Assembly (NCBI GenBank): GCA_030830945.1 | Contig: JAURLY010000087.1 | Span: 1-5,726 of the forward strand | Direction of reading: 5' to 3' | DNA from: Gammaproteobacteria bacterium | GTDB taxonomy: Bacteria; Pseudomonadota; Gammaproteobacteria; Pseudomonadales; GM7GCV1 | Length of the DNA stretch: 5,726 bases | In this document: positions 1-5,498 of the stretch, one piece after another | Layout: each line of letters opens with the position of its first letter | How positions within the stretch are numbered: the stretch's first letter is position 1 | Position numbers and translations under genes: made by a program | Notes under the pieces: generated by a model | The model's database searches: none | Seen by the model: the letters and a program-made list of their open reading frames with translations, nothing else | What the model was told of the DNA's origin: nothing

Positions 1-822
1 CTCGATGCTGGAATAACTCTGTTTGATACAGCTGATATGTACGGAGGGCGGGGTAATTCGGAGCGTTTTCTTGGCCAGGCTTTAGGGGCGAGGCGATCCG
101 AGATTGTACTTGCATCCAAGTTTGGCATGGCGATGGATGATGATGGTGTAAAAATTGGTGCAGCTCGCCGATATATAATGCAGGCGGTTGAGGACAGCCT
201 CACGAGGCTTGGTACGGACTGGATTGATCTTTATCAGCTTCACCAGTTTGACCCTAGAACCCCAATTGATGAAACTTTACGAGCTCTCGATGACCTAATC
301 CGTGATGGAAAAGTCCGATATGTTGGCTCATCTAACCTCCCAGCTTGGCGATCTGCTGAAGCAGAGTTTATAGCCCGTGAACTAGGCACTAACAGATTTA
401 TCTCTTGCCAGGAGGAGTGGAATGTTCTGAACCGGGCAATTGAAAAAGACGTGGTGCCAATGATGGAAGCTTACGGACTTGGAATGCTGCCGTATTTCCC
501 ACTAGCTTCTGGTCTATTGACCGGTAAGTATAAAAAGGATGCGATGCCAGAGGGAGCTCGACTGACAGACATGCCTCGTTTTGCCAATCGTGGCTACGTC
601 ACCGAAGAGAATTTTTCGAAGGTTGAAAAACTGAAAGTTTTTGCCGAGGAGAGGGGTCATTCGGTCTTAGAACTAGCATTTAGCTGGTTGGCAGCACAAA
701 AAGTAACTGGGTCGGTTATTGCGGGTGCTACAAAACCCGATCAGATCAAAAGCAATGTTGCTGCCGCTGGCTGGAAGATGACAGCTGATGACCTTGCCAA
801 GATCGATGAGATAGTTGCTTAA
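1..822 (+). CDS. Aldo/keto reductase, 5'-truncated by the window edge
   Basis: NAD(P)H-dependent oxidoreductase of the aldo/keto reductase superfamily (TIM barrel), presumably cytosolic and reducing an aldehyde or ketone; the substrate cannot be told. The reading frame is open from base 1, and the first visible codons already encode the conserved LFDTADMYG stretch, so the first ATG in view (37) is internal and the true start lies upstream. Counting from base 1, 273 residues are visible; family members are usually about 310-350, so roughly 40 N-terminal residues are missing. The catalytic tetrad is complete: Asp9 and Tyr14 (DTADMYG), Lys40 (ASKFG) and His81 (LYQLHQFD). The C-terminal cofactor-binding segment SVIAGATKPDQIKSNV is present near residue 240. 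General resemblance is to the YajO/Tas/IolS-like reductases rather than to the short AKR5 type. A hairpin 15 bases past the stop and the gap before the next gene suggest a separate transcription unit from the operon downstream. Confidence 0.93.
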   Translation, partial: LDAGITLFDTADMYGGRGNSERFLGQALGARRSEIVLASKFGMAMDDDGVKIGAARRYIMQAVEDSLTRLGTDWIDLYQLHQFDPRTPIDETLRALDDLIRDGKVRYVGSSNLPAWRSAEAEFIARELGTNRFISCQEEWNVLNRAIEKDVVPMMEAYGLGMLPYFPLASGLLTGKYKKDAMPEGARLTDMPRFANRGYVTEENFSKVEKLKVFAEERGHSVLELAFSWLAAQKVTGSVIAGATKPDQIKSNVAAAGWKMTADDLAKIDEIVA

Positions 823-836
823 AAGTTTCCTTAAGT

Positions 837-862
837 GCCACCGTCAGTATTCTGACGGTGGC
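837..862 (+). terminator. Hairpin after the aldo/keto reductase gene, probable terminator
   Basis: GCCACCGTCAG (837-847) and CTGACGGTGGC (852-862) are perfect inverted copies, giving an 11-bp stem with a TATT loop, 15 bases after the stop codon. The stem is GC-rich, but the sequence after it (TTGCATCAATC) lacks a real T-run, so it may be a weak or factor-assisted terminator, or a 3'-end stabilising hairpin. Confidence 0.65.
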
Positions 863-890
863 TTGCATCAATCAGAACAATAATTCGATT

Positions 891-950
891 TTGAGTTTTT
901 AAAAATTTTCAAAATTAGGTAAATGCCAGTTTAATTCTTAGACGTTTACC
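891..950 (+). promoter_or_regulatory. AT-rich leader with imperfect inverted repeat, possible promoter region of the operon
   Basis: The gap between the upstream hairpin and the ABC gene must hold the operon promoter if the four genes downstream form their own unit. It contains an AT-only tract TTTTTAAAAATTTT (896-909) and an inverted repeat GGTAAA (918-923) / TTTACC (945-950), extendable to about 8 pairs with one G-T wobble and a 17-base interior. No convincing -35/-10 pair was found, so the promoter position is inference; the inverted repeat could be an operator or a leader hairpin. Confidence 0.3.
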
Positions 951-1016
951 GTGTGATTTTGGTGGGCTACATTCTTCTAATGTGGCTTTTCGCTGCCAGC
1001 TTGCTGATGCTGGCAC

Positions 1017-1020
1017 GGAG
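1017..1020 (+). promoter_or_regulatory. Ribosome binding site deciding the ABC gene start
   Basis: GGAG lies 7 bases before ATG 1028. The only earlier in-frame start with open sequence behind it, GTG 953, has no purine-rich motif at a usable distance. This favours ATG 1028. Confidence 0.6.
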
Positions 1021-1027
1021 TAGTGTG

Positions 1028-3646
1028 ATGGATCGTTCTATTTACGGTTTTATATTTCGGCATAGCAAAGTGCAGCAGGTTTTCTTGTTGTTGGTGACCT
1101 TTGCTGCTTTTCCTTTTATCTACCTTCAACCGGATCTCGTGAAAACCATTGTCAATAAGGCAATAGGCGGCAAGGTTTCGGATTTTCCAAAAGATGTTAT
1201 TGGGCTTGAGTTAGAGCAAGTCAGCTATTTAGTTCTGATGTGCGTGTGCTTTTTGATAATTGTGCTAATCAATGGCGCTTTCAAATATTACATCAATGTA
1301 TCTAAAGGCCGTTTGGGCGAGCGTATGCTTCGGCGCCTGCGCTATAATCTTTATAGCCGCGTGTTACGCTTTCCGCAGCCACACTTTAAACGGGTGTCAC
1401 AAGGTGAAGTGATACCGATGATCACACAAGAAGTAGAGCCCCTAGGCGGCTTCATCGGTGACGCTGTAGCTCAGCCCGTTTTTCAAGCGGGCATGTTGGT
1501 TACTTTTCTCATTTTCATAATTGTTCAAGATATTTACATGGGCATGGCCGCAGTTGCTATGTTCCCAATTCAAGGTTGGATCATCCCTAAACTGCAGCGC
1601 AAGGTAAATGCTTTAGGTAAGCAGCGGGTCAGAGCTGTCCGACGTGTTTCAGAGCGGATTAGTGAGAGCATTAGCGGAATTGAAGAAGTTCACTCAAATG
1701 ATGCTTCTAATTTGATGAGGGCAGAGTTCGCTAGTCATCTGGGCCATATATATAAAATCCGTTTTGAAATTTATCATCGGAAGTTCGTGATTAAGTTTAT
1801 CAATAACACCTTGGCTCAGTTTACGCCTTTTCTCTTTTACTTAATTGGCGGATATCTGGTGATTAATGGAGATCTTTCGATTGGTGCTCTAATAGGTGTC
1901 ATTGGTGCGCATAAAGACATGAATGCGCCATGGAAGGAGCTGTTAGCATTTTACCAGCAATATATGGATGCCAAGATCAAGTACGAGCAGGTGGTGGAAC
2001 AGTTTGATCCAGTTGGCATGCTAGATGAGAAGTTACAGATTGATGAGCCCGAGGCATTTCCTGTTCTAAGTCCTGAAAAATTAATCGCTGCCCAAGGTCT
2101 GACCTATCAGGAGGATGAGACTGTCGTTCCAGTTCAGGGCTTGAATATGGAATTCAAAATTGGAGACCGAGTGGCGCTCGTTGGTCCGCCCGGGGGTGGT
2201 AAAGAAGAACTTCCCGGTCTTCTGGCCCGTCTACTTTTCCCAACCGCTGGTCGCATCACCATCGATGGCGATGACATAAAAGGTTGGCCTGAAGCATTTA
2301 CAGGGCGACGAATGGCTTATGTGGGCGCGTCTGCTTACCTTTTTTCTGATACCGTTAGAGAAAATTTGCTTTTTGGATTAAAAAATCGCCCAGTCGGTGT
2401 TCGGGATCTTGGGGAACAAGCGGAAAAAGAGAGGGAAATGCGACTGGCTGAGAATGCTCGGGCTGGTAATTCCAAGGAAGATTTTCACGACGAATGGGTG
2501 AACTTTTCGCTATTGGACGCAAATGGACCAGAAGAAGGTGATCAGAAATTAGTTGATATTCTAGAAAAAGTAGATCTTGCACGTGATGTTTATGGTTTTG
2601 GCCTCCGTGGTCCTATAAACCCACAAACCCGCTCCGACTTGGTTCACAGAACTCTACGGGCTCGTGAGCAACTCACAAGTCGTCTAAGCACTGAAAACCT
2701 TCACGACCTGATAGAGCCTTACAACCCGAATAAGTATAATGACAACGCTTCGTTAGCTGAAAATTTGTTGTTCGGCACAATAGTAACTGACGACTTTGAT
2801 ATTGAGACCCTCGGTGATCACCCCTACGTGATTGCTACCCTTAACGAAGTTGGTTTAGAAGATCAGCTTTTAAGTATTGGAATTGAAGCTGCAGCTTTGA
2901 TGTTGGAATTATTTTCCGATGCAGAGCCTGGAGATCCATTATTTGAGCAGTACAGCTTTATCAAGGCAGACTTGTTGCCTGATTACCAGACAATAGTCTC
3001 TAAGTGGTCACGAAGCGGAGCCGAGGGACTTACAGAACAGGAACGCGGTTTGCTGCTGGCTATGCCGTTTAAGTTAATCCCGGCTCGTCATCGTCTGGGT
3101 TTGATTACCGACCAGATACGGCAACGAGTTATTGATGCGAGACACAAGTTCCGTGAAAACCTCCCTTCCGACTTAGCAGAAGCAATAGAATTTTTTGACC
3201 CCGCTAGCTACAACGCAGCAGCTTCCGTTATGGACAACATTCTCTTTGGGAAGATCGCATATGGAGAGGCAGAGGGTCCAGAAATAGTTGGGCGTCTCAT
3301 CGACGAAGTGGTTGATGAGCTAGAGATGAGGCAGCAAATTATAGTTGCTGGTCTTGATTATCAGGTAGGTATTGGGGGTTCCCGGCTCTCAGGTGGGCAA
3401 AGGCAGAAAATTGCGATAGCTCGTGCCCTTGCTAAACGACCAGACTTGCTAGTGTTAAATGGTTCTATTGACGCCATGGACAGCCGCTCTCGAAATATAT
3501 TGGTCGAGCGGGTCTTAGAAGCTGCGCCTAGCGGTGTTTTCTGGGCGTTAAGTGACCCGGATCTTTTGAAGTTCTTTGATAAAGTAGTCGAGGTCGCAAA
3601 CGGACGTGTGGCCAATGAAGCAGTTGGCGATGGTATAGGGAACTAA
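1028..3646 (+). CDS. ABC exporter-like fusion protein with degenerate ATPase domain and expanded helical region
   Basis: Inner-membrane ABC protein, membrane domain fused to nucleotide-binding domain (NBD), 872 residues from ATG 1028; about 580-600 is usual for such half-transporters. Six likely membrane segments lie near residues 16-35, 65-85, 151-168, 169-187, 265-280 and 283-298, in type-1 exporter arrangement. The NBD starts near 350. Walker A is GPPGGGKEE (386-394): Lys kept, the following Ser/Thr replaced by Glu. The Q-loop reads YVGASAYLF (431-439) with Ala at the Gln position. LSGGQ is intact (787-791). Walker B reads LLVLNGS (807-813), with Asn811 for Asp and Gly812 for the catalytic Glu. 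The D-loop is DAMD. The H-loop reads WALSDPD, with Ser842 for His. About 350 residues separate Q-loop and signature, with repeated (E/D)N(L/I)LFG modules. The frame is open throughout, so this is not a decayed gene. GTG 953 would add 25 mostly hydrophobic residues. First gene of the likely operon; the next gene begins 3 bases later. Substrate and direction unknown; ATP hydrolysis doubtful. Confidence 0.9.
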   Translation: MDRSIYGFIFRHSKVQQVFLLLVTFAAFPFIYLQPDLVKTIVNKAIGGKVSDFPKDVIGLELEQVSYLVLMCVCFLIIVLINGAFKYYINVSKGRLGERMLRRLRYNLYSRVLRFPQPHFKRVSQGEVIPMITQEVEPLGGFIGDAVAQPVFQAGMLVTFLIFIIVQDIYMGMAAVAMFPIQGWIIPKLQRKVNALGKQRVRAVRRVSERISESISGIEEVHSNDASNLMRAEFASHLGHIYKIRFEIYHRKFVIKFINNTLAQFTPFLFYLIGGYLVINGDLSIGALIGVIGAHKDMNAPWKELLAFYQQYMDAKIKYEQVVEQFDPVGMLDEKLQIDEPEAFPVLSPEKLIAAQGLTYQEDETVVPVQGLNMEFKIGDRVALVGPPGGGKEELPGLLARLLFPTAGRITIDGDDIKGWPEAFTGRRMAYVGASAYLFSDTVRENLLFGLKNRPVGVRDLGEQAEKEREMRLAENARAGNSKEDFHDEWVNFSLLDANGPEEGDQKLVDILEKVDLARDVYGFGLRGPINPQTRSDLVHRTLRAREQLTSRLSTENLHDLIEPYNPNKYNDNASLAENLLFGTIVTDDFDIETLGDHPYVIATLNEVGLEDQLLSIGIEAAALMLELFSDAEPGDPLFEQYSFIKADLLPDYQTIVSKWSRSGAEGLTEQERGLLLAMPFKLIPARHRLGLITDQIRQRVIDARHKFRENLPSDLAEAIEFFDPASYNAAASVMDNILFGKIAYGEAEGPEIVGRLIDEVVDELEMRQQIIVAGLDYQVGIGGSRLSGGQRQKIAIARALAKRPDLLVLNGSIDAMDSRSRNILVERVLEAAPSGVFWALSDPDLLKFFDKVVEVANGRVANEAVGDGIGN
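2330..3367 (+). repeat. Three protein-level repeats inside the ABC ATPase domain
   Basis: Between Q-loop and signature the module is seen three times. Cores are ENLLFG (2360-2377), ENLLFG (2759-2776) and DNILFG (3233-3250), 133 and 158 codons apart. Copies 2 and 3 are clearly alike: YNPNKYNDNASLAENLLFG versus FDPASYNAAASVMDNILFG. Each follows a charged helical stretch starting near an AR dipeptide (about 2657 and 3134) and is followed by an L-x-E-V-type helix and a short G(I/L)-(E/D) stretch (to about 2881 and 3367). Copy 1 is the normal post-Q-loop element and is followed by LVDILEKVDLARDVYGFGL. Only copy 3 leads into LSGGQ. The DNA copies have diverged, so the duplication is old. Confidence 0.75.
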
Positions 3647-3649
3647 TCG

Positions 3650-4105
3650 ATGTCTTTAGCTGAAGAAGTCGATCTACTACGCGCAATACCGTTATTCGAG
3701 AAGATGGAAGTTTCAAAACTTAAACTTCTAGCGATTTCAAGTGACAGGGTGAATTTTCGTCCTGGCGCAGTGATGATGTCTCAGGGTGATGAGGGAGATG
3801 CCGCTTATGTGATCATAAGTGGAAAAGGTGACGTAATCGTTGATACCCCTTCAGGAAAGATCAAGGTTGCTGAGGTGGGGCCTGGCCAGATTGTAGGTGA
3901 AATTGCAATTCTTATTGATGTTCCTCGAACTGCAACTGTAACAACAGAGGCAGGGCTTAGTGCTTTGAAGATTGGCAAAGAAAATTTTATTCGTCTTTTG
4001 ACAGGTTCCCCGCAAGTCGCAATCGAAATTATACGTGTGCTTGCCTCACGCCTAGAAAATACAACAGCTCAGCTTCGTGACGCTGTCTCTATGACGAAGA
4101 GTTGA
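3650..4105 (+). CDS. Stand-alone cyclic-nucleotide-binding domain protein
   Basis: Small cytosolic protein of 151 residues, almost entirely one cNMP-binding beta-roll of the CRP/cNBD fold. The N-terminal helix LLRAIPLFEKM (9-19) is typical of the family, followed by the strands and the PGAVMMSQGDEGDAAYVIISG region (39-58). The phosphate-binding cassette is recognisable as GEIAILIDVPRTATV (83-97), with Gly83, Glu84 and Arg93 at the positions that contact the ribose and phosphate in cAMP-binding relatives. A C-terminal helix (about 120-146) follows, and there is no helix-turn-helix domain, so it should not act as a CRP-like transcription factor. AGGGAA (3637-3642) sits 7 bases before the ATG, inside the end of the ABC gene, and the genes are 3 bases apart, so translation is probably coupled. 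Inference: it senses a cyclic nucleotide or similar ligand and acts through protein contact, most plausibly on the ABC protein or the methyltransferase. The actual ligand is unknown. Confidence 0.9.
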   Translation: MSLAEEVDLLRAIPLFEKMEVSKLKLLAISSDRVNFRPGAVMMSQGDEGDAAYVIISGKGDVIVDTPSGKIKVAEVGPGQIVGEIAILIDVPRTATVTTEAGLSALKIGKENFIRLLTGSPQVAIEIIRVLASRLENTTAQLRDAVSMTKS

Positions 4106-4117
4106 TAATTTTATCAA
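4102..4117 (+). other. 16-base perfect palindrome between stop and start codons
   Basis: TTGATAA (4102-4108) and TTATCAA (4111-4117) are exact inverted copies around TT. The palindrome covers the TGA stop of the cyclic-nucleotide-binding gene and ends at the base before the methyltransferase ATG. The arms carry FNR/CRP-type half-sites TTGAT and ATCAA, but with a 6-base spacer rather than the 4 of the FNR consensus. It could be a weak RNA hairpin affecting initiation, a binding site, or chance in AT-rich sequence. Confidence 0.35.
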
Positions 4118-4612
4118 ATGAGTCGTCTTGAGAGCGCAATTAGAAGGTTAGAGGCGCAACGTGATTGCCTTAACAGAGCGGCGCATCTTCTGACAGATCT
4201 TGAGGGACCCGTGCTTGAGCTTGGGTTAGGCAACGGACGTACTTATGATCACATGCGGAAATTGATGCCATATCGACGGATTTTTGTATTCGAGCGAAAG
4301 GCGATGGCACACCCAGATAGTATGCCCCCTCCCAGTGACCTGATTGAAGGGGATTTTCGGAAAACTATTCCGAATGCGATGCGGTTAATAGTTTCACCAG
4401 CTGCGCTGATTCATGCGGACATAGGTAGCGGTGACAGGCAGACGACTGCAGAGCTTGCACGATGGCTGGGGACGGCGCTTAAACCCTTTTGTCAGATAGG
4501 TACAGTGATTGTTTCTGACCAACCCCTGGATGTAATAGGTGCCGTTTCAGTCCCACTGCCGCAGTCTGTTGCTGAGGGACGATACCAAATGCAGCAGGTG
4601 AGCAAGAATTAG
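4118..4612 (+). CDS. Small class I SAM-dependent methyltransferase
   Basis: Predicted cytosolic methyltransferase of 164 residues. Motif I is clear: PVLELGLGNGRTYDHM (31-46), the glycine-rich SAM loop with Glu34, Gly36, Gly38 and Gly40. The acidic residue ending the second strand is Glu59 (IFVFER). A motif III-like acidic position is Asp79 (EGDF), and a motif IV-like segment is LIHADIGSGD (97-106). A late strand VIVSDQPL (130-137) completes most of a Rossmann-like sheet. The N-terminal 30 residues are helical and charged. The domain is shorter than many class I enzymes and resembles, from memory, the small methyltransferase family Pfam calls Methyltransf_17; that assignment was not checked. 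No substrate-recognition domain is visible, so the target is unknown. It starts 12 bases after the cyclic-nucleotide-binding gene with no evident Shine-Dalgarno sequence, the space being filled by a palindrome; translation may depend on coupling to the gene before. Confidence 0.85.
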   Translation: MSRLESAIRRLEAQRDCLNRAAHLLTDLEGPVLELGLGNGRTYDHMRKLMPYRRIFVFERKAMAHPDSMPPPSDLIEGDFRKTIPNAMRLIVSPAALIHADIGSGDRQTTAELARWLGTALKPFCQIGTVIVSDQPLDVIGAVSVPLPQSVAEGRYQMQQVSKN

Positions 4613-4619
4613 GTAGATT

Positions 4620-4970
4620 ATGGCAAAGCCTGAAAATTATATTTCCTTCGATGACTTTCTCAAAGTTGATATCCGAGTAGGTAAAATCGTTAGAGCAGAG
4701 CCTTATCCTGAAGCAAGGCGACCGGCCTTCAAAGTATGGGTAGATTTTGGAAGTGAAATTGGAATTCTTAAGTCGTCAGCTCAAATTACCGTGCATTACG
4801 CAATTGAAGATTTACCGGGGATGCTCGTGGCTGGCGTCGTAAACTTTCCCCCAAAGCAAATCGGTAAGTTTATGAGCGAATTTTTGCTACTGGGTTTTCC
4901 TGACGAAAACGAAGCTGTTGTTTTAATGCAGCCAAACAAAGTTGTGCCGCTTGGTGGTAGACTTTTCTGA
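4620..4970 (+). CDS. csaA: CsaA-type tRNA-binding protein
   Basis: Cytosolic protein of 116 residues made of one EMAP-II/Trbp111-like OB-fold domain, the usual size of CsaA (about 110). Diagnostic stretches are FLKVDIRVGKIVRAEPYPEARRPAF (about 13-37), FGSEIGILKSSAQIT (43-57), VAGVVNFPPKQIGKFMSEFLLLG (about 70-92) and the C-terminal VVLMQPNKVVPLGGRLF. These closely match the known B. subtilis CsaA pattern as I recall it. CsaA proteins are dimers that bind tRNA; a chaperone or secretion-related activity has been reported in Bacillus, but the physiological role in proteobacteria is not settled. The start is supported by AGGTAG (4611-4616) just before ATG 4620, directly after the methyltransferase stop, with a gap of 7 bases. 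It is the last gene of the apparent operon; its link to the ABC, sensor and methyltransferase genes may be co-transcription only. Confidence 0.92.
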   Translation: MAKPENYISFDDFLKVDIRVGKIVRAEPYPEARRPAFKVWVDFGSEIGILKSSAQITVHYAIEDLPGMLVAGVVNFPPKQIGKFMSEFLLLGFPDENEAVVLMQPNKVVPLGGRLF

Positions 4971-5006
4971 GGCTTTGCATCCTAGCGGCATTGATGATTG
5001 TTTTTT
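4945..5006 (+). terminator. Possible weak operon terminator at the end of csaA
   Basis: TGCCGCT (4945-4951, inside csaA) and AGCGGCA (4984-4990) can pair perfectly over 7 bp around a 32-base loop. The T-rich stretch TTGATGATTGTTTTTT (4991-5006) follows. The large loop makes this a weak candidate; a T-run of six about 10 bases after the stem is the best support. Confidence 0.3.
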
Positions 5007-5069
5007 GTTTATGAAGTTAGCTGCGATCCATGTCATCTGAGTGTTGGTAATTCGATCCCGCCAAAAGCA

Positions 5070-5095
5070 GAAGCCCGCCAGAATTGGCAGGCTTC
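5070..5095 (-). terminator. Hairpin in the convergent intergenic region
   Basis: GAAGCCCGCCA (5070-5080) and TGGCAGGCTTC (5085-5095) form an 11-pair stem with one mismatch and a GAAT loop. Read on the - strand the stem is followed by TGCTTTTGG, a short T-tract; on the + strand ATTGAGG follows, with no T-run. It therefore suits the - strand better, but may work from both sides as the shared barrier between csaA and the opposing gene. Confidence 0.5.
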
Positions 5096-5191
5096 ATTGA
5101 GGTTCGCGGAAGTAAAATTCGTAGATATTGAATTGGTTGATAGAGTGCTAACGTTATCACAATCAATTTATCTCTGCATAGTAAAATGAGC

Positions 5192-5214
5192 GAAGGCAAC
5201 TTACCGCCGCCTTC
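5192..5214 (-). terminator. Small hairpin just past the stop of the - strand gene
   Basis: On the - strand, GAAGGC (from 5214) pairs with GCCTTC (ending at 5192) over 6 bp with an 11-base loop. It lies about 13 bases after the stop codon and is followed by GCTCATTTTAC. Short stem and imperfect T-tract; a candidate terminator only. Confidence 0.3.
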
Positions 5215-5226
5215 TATCACTCTCTT

Positions 5227-5487
5227 TTAGGTGTCTCGTGCCATGATTGGAGTGATGTCGTAGTTACCGATCTCTAGTACTGGGTCAAAATGGGCATCAA
5301 TATCTTCCATGCGATCGGCTTCAATAATCATAAAGATTTTATGTTCAAGCCGATTTCCATAGGCTGCTACGATCCGTATTTTATTGCCGTCTTTATTTTT
5401 GGTTAGTTCTCTAAGGGCACCTGACACTTCTGGGATATGAGCGCCGCAAGTTTTATAATCATGGGTGTGAATAACCATAAACAACAT
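5227..5487 (-). CDS. Small ferredoxin-fold-like protein of unknown function
   Basis: Protein of 86 residues on the reverse strand, function not recognised. The order of predicted elements suggests a ferredoxin-like dimeric alpha/beta-barrel: strand MLFMVIHTH (1-9), helix about 18-30, strand KIRIVAAYG (36-44), strand HKIFMIIEA (49-57), helix RMEDIDAHFDPVL (59-71) and strand NYDITPIMA (75-83). The MLFMV start and the late helix plus 'I-P' strand recall DUF3303-like small proteins; this is a resemblance only. His7, His9 and Cys14 cluster near the N-terminus and might bind a ligand or metal. The start was chosen because GGAG (5498-5495) lies 7 bases before ATG 5487; an earlier in-frame ATG at 5520 would add 11 polar residues (MDERTENRRLH) in front of what looks like the natural first strand. 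No signal peptide, so probably cytosolic. It faces csaA convergently and has a divergent neighbour to its right. Confidence 0.75.
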   Translation of the reverse strand: MLFMVIHTHDYKTCGAHIPEVSGALRELTKNKDGNKIRIVAAYGNRLEHKIFMIIEADRMEDIDAHFDPVLEIGNYDITPIMARDT

Positions 5488-5494
5488 GTGAAGT

Positions 5495-5498
5495 CTCC
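5495..5498 (-). promoter_or_regulatory. Ribosome binding site of the small - strand gene
   Basis: GGAG on the - strand, 7 bases upstream of ATG 5487. This spacing fixes the start at 5487 rather than at the upstream ATG 5520. Confidence 0.6.

Noticed and set aside
1..36. Start of the aldo/keto reductase at ATG 37
   Set aside because: Codons upstream of 37 encode the conserved LFDTAD strand with the catalytic Asp, so the gene begins before the window.
2355..2582. Open frame of 75 codons on the - strand
   Set aside because: Lies wholly inside the ABC gene on the other strand, with no recognisable domain; a shadow of a long coding frame.
2400..3370. Frameshifted or fused second gene inside the long ABC insert
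   Set aside because: The frame is continuous from the Walker A to the signature, and the insert carries repeats of the ABC's own post-Q-loop element, so internal duplication explains it better than fusion or decay.
3361..3615. Open frame of 84 codons on the - strand
   Set aside because: Antisense to the LSGGQ/Walker B region, which is clearly coding on the + strand; composition is that of a reverse-frame shadow.
3528..3716. Open frame of 62 codons on the - strand
   Set aside because: Crosses the ABC/sensor gene junction antisense to both genes; protein is low in hydrophobic-core pattern and unrecognisable.
4102..4117. FNR binding site
   Set aside because: The half-sites TTGAT and ATCAA are 6 bases apart instead of 4, and the position at a start codon inside an operon is not that of an activator site.
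4998..5189. Open frame of 63 codons on the + strand after csaA
   Set aside because: TTG start within a T-run, no ribosome binding site, and it runs through a strong hairpin (5070-5095).
5017..5220. Open frame of 67 codons on the - strand in the same gap
   Set aside because: Overlaps the hairpins expected to end the neighbouring genes, lacks a ribosome site and resembles no family.
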